DNA of 64,000 bases from Alphaproteobacteria bacterium HGW-Alphaproteobacteria-1 (GTDB lineage Bacteria > Pseudomonadota > Alphaproteobacteria > Rhodobacterales > Rhodobacteraceae), in assembly GCA_002842985.1 (NCBI GenBank), contig PHEQ01000008.1, positions 86,510-150,509 on the forward strand. Direction: 5' to 3'. A program made the position numbers and the translations under genes. The notes under the pieces were generated by a model, which was given only the letters and a program-made list of their open reading frames with translations, did no database searches and was not told where the DNA came from. This document shows, piece by piece, positions 17,826 to 26,574 of this stretch. The first letter of the stretch is position 1. Each line of letters starts with the position of its first letter.

Positions 17826-18326
17826 TTACGCGCGCCCGTAGGCCTCTGCAATGGCGACCTGCATCGCATCGCGCGGAGATTTGCCACCCCAGATCGCAAG
17901 CTGGAAGGCCGGGTAATACCGCTCCGATGCCGTCACCGCAGCGCCCAGTGCCGCGTCGATCTGCTCGGGGCTCGGGCCCTGCGTGCCCGACATCACGAGG
18001 CCATAGCGCCACACCATCAGCTTTTGCTCGCCCCACCAGGTGAACGCCCCGCTCCAGCACTGGTCGTTGACCGCGTTGAGCATCTCATAGAGCACGGCCA
18101 AGCGGTCTTCGGGTGGCTCCATTTCATAGGTGCAGACAAGTCGAAGCGTCTCGTCATGGCCCGACCAGGCGAGCGTGATCGCGTAGGTGCGCCACTGGCC
18201 TTCGATGGCCATGGCGATCTGATCGTCGCCGATACGGTCGAACTCCCAATCGTGGTGCTCGGCGATATGCTCGACGATGTCGATCGGGTGCAGATCGTCG
18301 CTGAGATAATGCTCGGAAAGTGCCAT
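17826..18326 (-). CDS. YbjN domain-containing protein
   Basis: 166 residues matching the YbjN family (type III secretion chaperone-like fold): HPIDIVEHIAEHHDWEFDRI, LRLVCTYEMEPPEDR, LYEMLNAVNDQCWSG, FTWWGEQKLMVWRYGL. Family function is uncertain; suggested as a regulator or chaperone. It lies just upstream of proC on the same strand, separated by a hairpin. Divergent from ttcA. Confidence 0.85.
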   Translation of the reverse strand: MALSEHYLSDDLHPIDIVEHIAEHHDWEFDRIGDDQIAMAIEGQWRTYAITLAWSGHDETLRLVCTYEMEPPEDRLAVLYEMLNAVNDQCWSGAFTWWGEQKLMVWRYGLVMSGTQGPSPEQIDAALGAAVTASERYYPAFQLAIWGGKSPRDAMQVAIAEAYGRA

Positions 18327-18568
18327 GGCGCCGCCTCATTTGCTATAGCGCGTAGGGGCCTTCGCACCCCAAACGCTAGGTGCCTGCTCTAAGGGCGGCA
18401 GTCATTCCATCCACCCCTACAAGATATGGTGATGGGTCGGGCGCGGGCTGTAAAGCAATTTGTTGCGGGTGCCTGCAAATAGTTGTGGGTAAGTGATCTT
18501 TGACCGCAAGATGCGCCTGGCGGCTGCCGCCTCTTGCCCGGGGACGTGAAAGCCCCTAAAGCGCGCCC

Positions 18569-19438
18569 ATGTCAGAGGTCGAGGACGAGATTCATCCGCT
18601 CTTTCACGGGGCCCCCACGGGCACCGAGTTCCGCAAACTGCGCAAGCGGATCGTGCGTAACGTGCGCGAGGCGATCGAGCAATACGGCATGATCGAATCG
18701 GGCGCGCGCTGGCTGGTCTGTCTCTCGGGCGGCAAGGACAGCTATACGCTTCTGGCGGTGCTCCACGAGTTGAAATGGCGTGGCCTCCTGCCCGTGGATC
18801 TGCTCGCCTGCAATCTCGACCAGGGCCAGCCGGGTTTTCCGGCAACCGTGCTGCCGGATTTCCTCGAGCGCATGGGCGTGCCCCACCGGATCGAATACCA
18901 GGACACCTATTCCGTGGTCATGGACAAGGTGCCGCAGGGACGCACCTATTGCGCGCTCTGTTCGCGCCTGCGGCGCGGCCATCTCTACCGCATTGCCCGC
19001 GAAGAGGGCTGTTCGGCGGTGGTGCTCGGCCATCACCGTGACGACATTCTCGAGACCTTCTTCATGAATCTCTTTCACGGCGGGCGGCTGGCGACGATGC
19101 CGCCCAAGCTTGTGAACGAAGAGGGGGATCTCTTTGTTTACAGGCCCCTCGCGCATGTGGCCGAGGCCGATTGCGCGCGGTTTGCGCGGGCGATGGCCTA
19201 TCCGATCATCCCCTGCGATCTCTGCGGCTCTCAGGACGGGCTGCAACGCCAGCAGGTGAAACAGATCCTCGACGGGTGGGAGACCCGCAGTCCGGGCCGT
19301 CGCCAGGTGATGTTCCGCGCGCTGATGAACGCGCGTCCGTCGCATCTGCTTGACCCCAAACTCTTCGATTTTGCAGGGCTGACGCGCGAAAAGATCAAAT
19401 CCGAGACAGATTTCGCCAACCCGCCAACGCTTCGTTAA
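18569..19438 (+). CDS. ttcA: tRNA 2-thiocytidine(32) synthetase TtcA
   Basis: 289 residues with a PP-loop (SGGKDS, residues 53-58), CXXC at about 127-130 ([11 protein letters not shown]) and a later CDLC at about 216-219, which together hold the 4Fe-4S cluster. [19 protein letters not shown] is a strong TtcA mark. It thiolates C32 of certain tRNAs. The 242-bp region upstream, shared with ybjN, holds a GGGG/CCCC hairpin at about 18,353-18,371 and no gene I can support. Confidence 0.93.
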   Translation: MSEVEDEIHPLFHGAPTGTEFRKLRKRIVRNVREAIEQYGMIESGARWLVCLSGGKDSYTLLAVLHELKWRGLLPVDLLACNLDQGQPGFPATVLPDFLERMGVPHRIEYQDTYSVVMDKVPQGRTYCALCSRLRRGHLYRIAREEGCSAVVLGHHRDDILETFFMNLFHGGRLATMPPKLVNEEGDLFVYRPLAHVAEADCARFARAMAYPIIPCDLCGSQDGLQRQQVKQILDGWETRSPGRRQVMFRALMNARPSHLLDPKLFDFAGLTREKIKSETDFANPPTLR

Positions 19439-19482
19439 CCCACAAAGGCGCAGACTGAACTCCGGTAGAGTCGGAGAACGGA

Positions 19483-20214
19483 ATGCGTCCTGTGATCAGC
19501 CCCCTGAGGGACCGGTTCAACGCCGTGTCAGAGGCGCTGCGCGGGCCGCAGCTCTTTGTTTTCGCGTTGGCTTTTGTACTCGCGCTGGTGTGGTTCGGCG
19601 CGCAGGTGCTGTGGCTTGCGCTGCCCTTTGCGCTGATCGCAACCCTGCCGCGACAGGGGGCGGGGGCGCCGTCGGGGCATGGCACGACGCCGGGACAACT
19701 GGCCGATATGGCACGCGCCATCGAACGGCAGCTTGCGCGCGCGCGCGGCGATGCGCAGCCGGCACCGTGCCTGTTTCTCGGCATCGACGGGTTCGCGGCC
19801 ATCCCCGCGCGGCACGGCCCGCACATGCAGACGCGGCTCGTGACAAACTGCCTCGATCATCTTGCCCGCGCCCTGCGCCCGGAGGATCAGCTTTTTGACC
19901 TCGGGGGGGGGCGTTTCGGCGTGCTGCTCGCGACGGAGCGGTCAGTCACCGACGCTGCTGCCCGACGGGTTGCGCATCGGCTCGAAATCGCGGCACGCGC
20001 CGCAGCCTCGGCCATGCTGCCGCCCGATACGCTCGGCGTATCCTCGACAGTCGCGATGATCCAGCCCCAGGACCGCCCTGTCACTGTCGCGACGATCAGC
20101 AACACGCTGGCAACCTTGGGACGGAGCGCGCATCTGCCGCCGTCAAACGCCGCGCCGCCACCAACGCCCCGCCTCGCAGCCCGCGCATGTCCACGCGACG
20201 GACCGAACGTGTGA
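19483..20214 (+). CDS. GGDEF-fold membrane protein with degenerate active site
   Basis: 243 residues: one or two membrane segments at about 24-50, then a domain with the shape of a diguanylate cyclase. The usual GGDEF loop reads GGGRF inside DLGGGRFGVLLATE, so catalysis is unlikely; LFLGIDGFAAI matches the conserved early strand. No EAL domain follows: the frame ends in a Pro/Ala-rich tail. It may be a c-di-GMP sensor or a shortened relic of a GGDEF-EAL protein. It lies between ttcA and yidC, all on the plus strand. Confidence 0.65.
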   Translation: MRPVISPLRDRFNAVSEALRGPQLFVFALAFVLALVWFGAQVLWLALPFALIATLPRQGAGAPSGHGTTPGQLADMARAIERQLARARGDAQPAPCLFLGIDGFAAIPARHGPHMQTRLVTNCLDHLARALRPEDQLFDLGGGRFGVLLATERSVTDAAARRVAHRLEIAARAAASAMLPPDTLGVSSTVAMIQPQDRPVTVATISNTLATLGRSAHLPPSNAAPPPTPRLAARACPRDGPNV

Positions 20215-20328
20215 TGCCGCGCGACGAATCCTCGCCACCGCCCCCTGTCAATCCCGGAAACCGCTTGACCTTTGGGGCCGCACTCTGTTGAACGCCCGTG
20301 AAACTGCAATGACGGACGGTTCAGGACC

Positions 20329-22161
20329 ATGGATCAACAGAACAAGAACCTCATTCTCGCGACGGCCCTCAGCTTTCTCGTGATCCTGCTGTGGTTCGTG
20401 TTGTTCCCGCCGCCGGAACCTGTGCCCACCGACCCCAATGCGCCCGTAGCGCAGGACAGTCTCACGCCGCCCGCCCCCACCGCAGCGCCGGGCGCAAGCG
20501 ATGTGGCGGGCGCAACCGATGTCGCCACCGAGACGACCGCCCAAACGCCCCGACTTGACATCAACACGAGCCGCCTGTCCGGTTCGGTCTCGCTTCTGGG
20601 CGGTCGGATCGACGATCTGGTGCTCAAGGACTACCGCGAGACGACAGACCCCGACTCCGATACCGTGCACCTGCTCAATCCCATCGGCGCGATCACGCCC
20701 TATTACGCGCTGCACGGCTGGGCCCCCGGCGCCGGTCTCTCGCCCGATGAGGTCCCCGGCGCCAACACTCTCTGGGCAGTCGAGACCGGCGCCGCGCTGA
20801 CGCCGCAAAGCCCGGTCACGCTGGTTTGGGACAATGGCGCAGGGTTGATTTTCCGGCGCGAAATCAGCATCGACGCCGATTACATGTTCTCCGTGCGCCA
20901 GTCGGTCGAAAATCGCGGCGCGGCCACGGTCAGCCTCGCGCCCTACGGCATCATCGCCCGCCACGGTCGTCCCCCGGAACTCAAGAATTTCTTCATCCTG
21001 CACGAGGGGGTTGTCGGGATGTTCGATGGCACGCTCGTGGAAATGAGCTACAAGAATATCGAGAAACTCGATTTCAATCCGCGTGAGGGCGTGCCCGCCG
21101 AGGTCGAACAGGTCACGGATCGCGGCTGGCTCGGGTTTACCGATCACTACTGGATGACGACACTCATCCCCGATCCCGGCACGCCCTTCAAGGCCGTGAC
21201 CAAATTCGACCCGCAGCGCGGAATCTTCCAGACAGAAACGGTGCAGGCTACGCTCAGCCTGGCGCCCGGTGCCACCGTCTCCGCCGACAGCCGCCTCTTC
21301 GCCGGGGCCAAGGAATGGGCCACGATCCGCCGCTACCAGAACGAGGAGAACGTTGATCGCTTCATCGACTCGATCGACTGGGGCTGGTTCTTCTTCCTGA
21401 CCAAACCGATATTCGCGGCGCTGCACTGGTTCAACCAGATCATCGGCAACATGGGCTGGGCGATCATCGCGCTCACCCTCGCCATCAAGGCGCTGGTGCT
21501 GCCGCTCGCCTACAAATCCTACGTCTCCATGGCCAAGATGAAGGAACTTCAGCCGCAGATGGAGAAGATCAAGGAGATCGCCGGCGACGACCGTCAGAAG
21601 CTGCAACAGGAGATGATGGCGCTCTACAAGAAGGAAAAGGTCAATCCGGCCGCGGGCTGTCTGCCGATCCTGCTGCAGATCCCGATCTTCTTTTCCCTCT
21701 ACAAGGTGATCTTCGTCACGCTGGAATTGCGCCACGCGCCCTGGATCGGCTGGATCAGGGACCTCTCCGCACCCGATCCGTCGTCGCTATTCAACCTCTG
21801 GGGCGTATTCCCCTGGGCCGCGCCCGAACCGGGATCCATTCTCGCGCTGATCTTCATCGGCATCCTGCCGCTCGGCCTCGGGATCTCGATGTGGCTGCAA
21901 CAGAAGCTCAATCCGTCGCCGACAGACCCCACGCAAAAGATGATCTTCGCCTGGATGCCCTGGGTGTTCATGTTCATGCTGGGCAGTTTCGCCAGCGGCC
22001 TCGTGCTCTACTGGATCGCCAACAACATGATCACCTTCGGCCAGCAATACGCGATCATGCGCAGCCATGGGCACAAGCCCGACGTGTTCGGCAACATCCG
22101 GTCGAGCTTCAAACGCGGCGACAAGCCTGCGCCCGCGACAAAACCCGAGAAAAGGAAGTGA
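20329..22161 (+). CDS. yidC: Membrane protein insertase YidC
   Basis: 610 residues: an N-terminal membrane anchor (LILATALSFLVILLWFVLF), a large periplasmic P1 domain to about residue 360, then the five-helix insertase core (GWAIIALTLAIKALVLPLAY, KVNPAAGCLPILLQIPIFFS, MPWVFMFMLGSFASGLVLYW). A basic C-terminal tail (KRGDKPAPATKPEKRK) may bind ribosomes. It inserts inner-membrane proteins with or without SecYEG. It precedes engB by 35 bp. Confidence 0.97.
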   Translation: MDQQNKNLILATALSFLVILLWFVLFPPPEPVPTDPNAPVAQDSLTPPAPTAAPGASDVAGATDVATETTAQTPRLDINTSRLSGSVSLLGGRIDDLVLKDYRETTDPDSDTVHLLNPIGAITPYYALHGWAPGAGLSPDEVPGANTLWAVETGAALTPQSPVTLVWDNGAGLIFRREISIDADYMFSVRQSVENRGAATVSLAPYGIIARHGRPPELKNFFILHEGVVGMFDGTLVEMSYKNIEKLDFNPREGVPAEVEQVTDRGWLGFTDHYWMTTLIPDPGTPFKAVTKFDPQRGIFQTETVQATLSLAPGATVSADSRLFAGAKEWATIRRYQNEENVDRFIDSIDWGWFFFLTKPIFAALHWFNQIIGNMGWAIIALTLAIKALVLPLAYKSYVSMAKMKELQPQMEKIKEIAGDDRQKLQQEMMALYKKEKVNPAAGCLPILLQIPIFFSLYKVIFVTLELRHAPWIGWIRDLSAPDPSSLFNLWGVFPWAAPEPGSILALIFIGILPLGLGISMWLQQKLNPSPTDPTQKMIFAWMPWVFMFMLGSFASGLVLYWIANNMITFGQQYAIMRSHGHKPDVFGNIRSSFKRGDKPAPATKPEKRK

Positions 22162-22196
22162 CGCGGCCTCCCCGCGTCCTTGCCAGGTAAGCCGCC

Positions 22197-22847
22197 ATGA
22201 AACTCGCATTTCCCGTGGCCGAGACGCCCGATGATGCCACCGCCGAGGCGGGACGCAAGCTTTTTGCCGGACCGGTCGATTTCCTCAAGGGCGTGGTGGC
22301 CATGTCCGGAATGCCCCCCGCCGACCGGGCAGAGGTCTGCTTTGCGGGCCGCTCCAATGTGGGCAAATCCAGCCTGATCAACGCGCTCACCGGACGCAAG
22401 GCGCTTGCGCGCGCCTCCAACACGCCCGGCCGCACGCAGGAAATCAACTTCTTCACCCTGGGCGAGAGCCATTATCTTGTCGATCTGCCCGGCTATGGTT
22501 TTGCCAATGCGCCGGTGGCTGTCGTGGCGAAATGGCAGGCGCTCCTCAAGGCCTATCTCTCGGGCCGCCCAAGCCTGCGCCGCGCTTTCGTGCTGGTGGA
22601 TTCGCGCCACGGGATCAAGCCGGTGGATGAGGAAATAATGACGCTTCTGGACCGCGCCGCCGTGCCCTTTCAATGCGTCATGACCAAGACCGACAAGGTC
22701 AACGCCGCCGCTCTCGAGGCGGTCCTTGTTCAGGTGCGCGCGCGCCTCGCCCCCCATCCTGCGGCCTATCCCGAGATCATCCTGACCTCCTCGGAAAAAA
22801 ACGAGGGGCTGGCCACGCTGCGCGCGGCAATCGCGGCGCTCGGTTAA
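22197..22847 (+). CDS. engB: Ribosome biogenesis GTPase EngB/YihA
   Basis: 216 residues with G1 (GRSNVGKSSLINALTG), G2 region SNTPGRTQEINFF, G3 DLPGYGFA, G4 MTKTDKV and a G5-like TSSEKNEG. It assists 50S subunit assembly. Follows yidC in the same direction and is convergent with matR; a GCGCGGC/GCCGCGC hairpin just after its stop could end transcription. Confidence 0.96.
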   Translation: MKLAFPVAETPDDATAEAGRKLFAGPVDFLKGVVAMSGMPPADRAEVCFAGRSNVGKSSLINALTGRKALARASNTPGRTQEINFFTLGESHYLVDLPGYGFANAPVAVVAKWQALLKAYLSGRPSLRRAFVLVDSRHGIKPVDEEIMTLLDRAAVPFQCVMTKTDKVNAAALEAVLVQVRARLAPHPAAYPEIILTSSEKNEGLATLRAAIAALG

Positions 22848-22855
22848 GCGCGGCG

Positions 22856-23512
22856 CTATTCCGCCGCGCGGCGCAGGCCTGACAGAAGGCGGTGGAACTT
22901 CTCGCCCTGAACGGCGACATGCCCGCGCAATACCTCTGCGGCGCGCTCGGAGGCACCCGCGCGCAGGGCTGCCACAACGGCCTCGTGCTCTGCCATGGAT
23001 TGCGCCATGCGCCCGCGCACCCGCAATTGCAGGCGCCGGAACGGCTTGAGCCGCCGATGAAGGCGCAGCGCCTCCTGCTCCAGAAAGGTATTGCCCGCCT
23101 CGCGGTAGATGGCATGGTGAAACCGCTCGTTCTCGCGGTAATAGGCGTCCGTATCGCCCGCCTCGATCGCCGCCGTGCAAAGCGCGTTCGAAATGTCCAG
23201 TTCGGCCAGCGCGCTATCGGATATGCGCAGCGCGGCAAGACGCCCGCAAACCCCCTCGATCTCGGCCATGGTCTCGAACATCTCCAGAAGTTCGACCGGC
23301 CCGGGCTGACGGATGAACACGCCCCGACGCGGGATCTGCTCGGCCAGACCAGAGGCTACCAGCCGCCCGAGCGCCTCGCGGATCGGTGTGCGCGAGACGT
23401 TGAATTGTTGGGCAAGCCGCGTCTCGTCCAGCCGATCGCCGTCGCTGAAGGCTCCGGTAAAGATCATCTCTTCCAGACTATCGGCAATGCTGTCTGCGCG
23501 ACGTTGTGACAT
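22856..23512 (-). CDS. matR: GntR/FCD regulator of the malonate operon (MatR-like)
   Basis: 218 residues: GntR winged helix (RLDETRLAQQFNVSRTPIRE then ALGRLVASGLAEQ, wing PRRGVFIRQ) and a helical FCD domain with metal-site-type residues in NERFHHAIY and AEHEAVVAALRAG. It is divergent from the matPQMAB genes and a TTGTATACAA palindrome lies in the gap, as expected for the repressor of malonate use. The role is inferred from this context; the family is clear. Confidence 0.85.
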   Translation of the reverse strand: MSQRRADSIADSLEEMIFTGAFSDGDRLDETRLAQQFNVSRTPIREALGRLVASGLAEQIPRRGVFIRQPGPVELLEMFETMAEIEGVCGRLAALRISDSALAELDISNALCTAAIEAGDTDAYYRENERFHHAIYREAGNTFLEQEALRLHRRLKPFRRLQLRVRGRMAQSMAEHEAVVAALRAGASERAAEVLRGHVAVQGEKFHRLLSGLRRAAE

Positions 23513-23558
23513 TCCCTAACGCTAATTCCGATTGACCTCGTGCGCAAGATTGAAATTA

Positions 23559-23568
23559 TTGTATACAA
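23559..23568. promoter_or_regulatory. Probable MatR operator
   Basis: A perfect TTGTATACAA palindrome in the matR/matP divergent region, five bases before a TTGACT that could be a -35 element. GntR regulators of the FCD class bind sites of this type, and a TTGTA/TACA core is known for MatR. Confidence 0.65.
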
Positions 23569-23653
23569 AATTCTTGACTCTGGATGCATCCTACCGAAGA
23601 CTGCCCAAATCTCCCCGGCCATGAGAGAGCCGGGGCAGACATGGGAGGACAAC

Positions 23654-24637
23654 ATGAAATTCACCGCACTCGCGGCAGCCGCCGCCAGCGCCCTTTTGCT
23701 GGGCACCACCGCCGACGCCACGGACCTGCGCCTGTCGCATCAATGGTCGAATCAGGATATCCGGCACCGGGTCGCGCAGATCGTTGCCGATGAGGTTGCC
23801 GCCGCCGGGGTCGATCTCGACATCAAGATTTTCGGCTCGCAATCGCTGTTCAAGGCGCGCGAGCAATACACGCCGCTGAGCCGCGGACAGCTTGACATGA
23901 CCGTGCTGCCGCTCAGCTATGCGGGCGGCCAGCAACCGGCCTACAACCTTACCCTCATGCCGGGCCTCGTGAAAAACCACGACCACGCCGCGCGCCTGAC
24001 CGACAGCCCCTTCATGGAGGCGCTGGAGGCCAAGATGGCCGAGGATGACGTGATGGTGCTGGTGCATGGCTACCTGGCCGGCGGGTTTGCCGCCAAGGAC
24101 ACCTGTATCCGCCGCCCCGAGGATGTGCAGGGCCTTCAGACCCGCGCGGCCGGCAAGGCGTTCGAGCAGATGCTGGCTGGTGCCGGTGCCTCCATCGCCT
24201 CGATGGCGAGTTCAGAGGTCTACAACGCCATGCAGACCGGTGTCCTCGACGCGGTCAACACCTCGTCCTCGTCCTTCGTGTCGTTCCGCATCTATGAGCA
24301 GGTGAAATGCTACACGCCTGCGGGCGACGTGGCTTTGTGGTTCATGTATCAGCCGCTCCTGATGAACAAATCCACCTTCGACGGGCTGACCGAGGCTCAG
24401 CAAACCGCGCTTCTGGCGGCGGCGGAAAAGGCCGAAGCCTTCTATCTCGAAGAGGCCAAGAACGAAGACGCTGCCTCGGTCGAGGTGTTCCGCGAAGCCG
24501 GTGTCGAGATCGCCGAGATGAGCCAGGACGATTTCGCCGCCTGGCTGGCGCTGGCCAAGGAAACATCGTTCAAGGAATTCGTGGCAAGCGTCCCCGACGG
24601 GCAGGCGCTCCTTGACATGGCGCTCGCTGTCGAGTGA
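23654..24637 (+). CDS. matP: TRAP transporter solute-binding protein, probable malonate receptor
   Basis: 327 residues with a Sec signal peptide (KFTALAAAAASALLLGTTAD) and the DctP-type fold: LRLSHQWSNQDIRHRVAQIV, LSRGQLDMTVLPLSYAGG, the conserved Arg in LQTRAAGKAFEQMLAGAG that usually salt-bridges a substrate carboxylate, and SSEVYNAMQTGVLDAVNTS. GGGAGG precedes the ATG at 23654. It works in the periplasm with matQ and matM. Malonate as substrate is inferred from the malonyl-CoA genes downstream. Confidence 0.88.
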   Translation: MKFTALAAAAASALLLGTTADATDLRLSHQWSNQDIRHRVAQIVADEVAAAGVDLDIKIFGSQSLFKAREQYTPLSRGQLDMTVLPLSYAGGQQPAYNLTLMPGLVKNHDHAARLTDSPFMEALEAKMAEDDVMVLVHGYLAGGFAAKDTCIRRPEDVQGLQTRAAGKAFEQMLAGAGASIASMASSEVYNAMQTGVLDAVNTSSSSFVSFRIYEQVKCYTPAGDVALWFMYQPLLMNKSTFDGLTEAQQTALLAAAEKAEAFYLEEAKNEDAASVEVFREAGVEIAEMSQDDFAAWLALAKETSFKEFVASVPDGQALLDMALAVE

Positions 24638-24645
24638 TCCGCCAC

Positions 24646-24673
24646 GGGCCGCCGCCCCATCGGACGGCGGCCC
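24646..24673 (+). terminator. Intercistronic hairpin after the TRAP receptor gene
   Basis: A perfect 9-bp GGGCCGCCG/CGGCGGCCC stem in the 72-bp matP-matQ gap, followed by a short CCTTTCCC tract. Such hairpins often keep the binding-protein mRNA more abundant than the permease mRNA by partial termination or by blocking 3' decay. Confidence 0.5.
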
Positions 24674-24709
24674 CCTTTCCCTGCCCTGACAACGTGATGA
24701 GGTCCGACC

Positions 24710-25258
24710 ATGGCCGGCCAAAGCTCGGGCGCTGTCGCGCGCACCGGTAGAAATCCCTTCCTGCGCGCCATCGCCGCGCTCTCCACCCTCGCGGGCTGGC
24801 TATCCGCGGCGATGATCGTGGCGGCGGTGCTGATCACCTGCCAGATGATCTGGATCCGCTTCGTGCTCAACGGCACGACCATCTGGCAAACCGAGGCGGT
24901 GGTCTACCTGATGATCGCGGCAACGCTTCTGGGTCTGTCTTATGTGCAGCGCCTGCGCGGCCATGTGAACGTGGATCTCATCCCGATGGCGGTCCCGCGC
25001 GGAGCGCGCAAGGTGCTGGCGGTGGTCACACTGTCGCTCTCGATCCTCGTGATCGCGGTGATGCTCTGGTATGGGGCGGAATTCTGGCACCTTGCCTGGT
25101 CGCGCGGCTGGAGGTCGGATACGGTCTGGGCGATCAAGCTCTGGATTCCCTATCTCTCGCTGCCTCTCGGCCTCGCGCTCTTTCTGCTGCAACTCGTGGC
25201 GGACCTGATCGCCGTTCTGCTGGATATCGACAAGCCCTTTGGACTGGAGGACGCCTGA
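24710..25258 (+). CDS. matQ: TRAP transporter small permease (DctQ type)
   Basis: 182 residues with four membrane helices, the second containing the DctQ motif TEAVVYLMIAATLLGLSYVQ and HVNVDLIP after it. It pairs with the large permease in the inner membrane. Its stop overlaps the matM start by one base (TGATG), so translation is coupled. Confidence 0.92.
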   Translation: MAGQSSGAVARTGRNPFLRAIAALSTLAGWLSAAMIVAAVLITCQMIWIRFVLNGTTIWQTEAVVYLMIAATLLGLSYVQRLRGHVNVDLIPMAVPRGARKVLAVVTLSLSILVIAVMLWYGAEFWHLAWSRGWRSDTVWAIKLWIPYLSLPLGLALFLLQLVADLIAVLLDIDKPFGLEDA

Positions 25259-26574
25259 TGGACCCGCTCCTGCTTGGCCTCATCGTGGCTGTTGCCACCA
25301 TCGTGGTTCTGTTCTCCGGCGTGTCGGTCGCGGTCGGGCTGCTGATCGTCTCGGGCGGGTTCCTGATCGTTTTCGACGGAATGCGCTCGCTCGAACTCAT
25401 GCCCGAAATCATGTTCGGCAAGCTCGACAATTTCGCGCTTCTCTCGATCCCGATGTTCATCATCATGGGCTCCTCCATCGCCTCGACGCGGGCGGGCGCG
25501 GACCTTTACGAGGCGTTGGAGCGGTGGCTGACGCGCGTGCCGGGCGGCCTTGTGATCTCGAACCTCGGGGCCTGCGCGCTTTTCTCGGCGATGTCGGGCT
25601 CTTCTCCCGCCACCTGTGCCGCCATCGGCAAGATGGGCATCCCCGAGATGCGCAAGCGCGGCTATCCTGATTCCGTTGCCGCAGGCTCGATCGCGGCGGG
25701 CGGCACGCTCGGCATCCTCATTCCGCCTTCGGTCACGATGATCGTCTATGGCATCGCCACCGAGACCTCGATCGGACGGCTGTTCCTGGCAGGCGTCATT
25801 CCGGGGCTGCTGCTGGTGGTGCTCTTCATGGCCTGGTCGCTCTATCAGACATGGCGGTCGGGTGATGTGAATCTGCTGCGCGCGACTCCCTACACATGGG
25901 CGCAGAAGTTCGAGATCCTGCCCCGCGTCCTGCCCTTTCTCGCCATCATCCTCGGCGTGCTCTATGCCATGTATGGCGGCATCGCCACACCGTCCGAGAC
26001 GGCGGCCGTCGGCGCGCTCTTGTGCCTGCTGATCGCGATGATCATCTACCGGCTGTGGTCGCCCACGGCGCTCTGGGTGGTGCTGCGCGATTCGACCCGC
26101 GAAAGCGTGATGATCCTCTTCATCATCGCGGCGGCGGGGGTGTTTTCCTACATGCTCTCGTCGCTTTTCATCACCCAATCCATCGCAGAATGGATCGGCA
26201 CACTTGATGTCAACCGCTGGGTGCTCATGGCGGCGATCAACGTCTTCCTGCTGATCGCGGGCTTCTTTTTGCCCCCCGTCGCGGTGATCCTGATGGCCGC
26301 GCCGATCCTCTTGCCGATCATCACCACCGCCGGGTTCGATCCGATCTGGTTTGCCGTGGTGCTGACGATCAACATGGAAATCGGCCTCATTTCGCCGCCC
26401 GTCGGTCTCAACCTCTATGTGATCAACGGCATTGCCCCCGACATCAAGCTCAAGACGATCCTCTACGGCTCGCTTCCTTACGTCGGCTGCATGGTGCTGG
26501 CGATCATCCTTCTCTGCCTCTTTCCGGGGCTGGCCACCTGGCTGCCCGATCAGGTCATGGGGGCGGCGCAATGA
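25258..26574 (+). CDS. matM: TRAP transporter large permease (DctM type)
   Basis: 438 residues, about twelve membrane helices, with DctM motifs SSGSSPATCAA-type (seen as AMSGSSPATCAAIGKMGIPE), GGTLGILIPPSVTMIVYG, YGGIATPSETAAVGALL and the late MEIGLISPPVGLNLYVINGI. It is the ion-coupled channel of the TRAP system. It overlaps matQ and matA by one and four bases. Confidence 0.94.
   Translation: MDPLLLGLIVAVATIVVLFSGVSVAVGLLIVSGGFLIVFDGMRSLELMPEIMFGKLDNFALLSIPMFIIMGSSIASTRAGADLYEALERWLTRVPGGLVISNLGACALFSAMSGSSPATCAAIGKMGIPEMRKRGYPDSVAAGSIAAGGTLGILIPPSVTMIVYGIATETSIGRLFLAGVIPGLLLVVLFMAWSLYQTWRSGDVNLLRATPYTWAQKFEILPRVLPFLAIILGVLYAMYGGIATPSETAAVGALLCLLIAMIIYRLWSPTALWVVLRDSTRESVMILFIIAAAGVFSYMLSSLFITQSIAEWIGTLDVNRWVLMAAINVFLLIAGFFLPPVAVILMAAPILLPIITTAGFDPIWFAVVLTINMEIGLISPPVGLNLYVINGIAPDIKLKTILYGSLPYVGCMVLAIILLCLFPGLATWLPDQVMGAAQ

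Noticed and set aside
18327..18568. Possible structured RNA (such as 6S RNA) in the ybjN-ttcA gap
   Set aside because: Only one short hairpin (about 18,353-18,371) is clear; I could not match the stretch to a known RNA family.
20248..21735. Minus-strand frame opposite yidC
   Set aside because: Antisense to yidC, with no recognisable domain.
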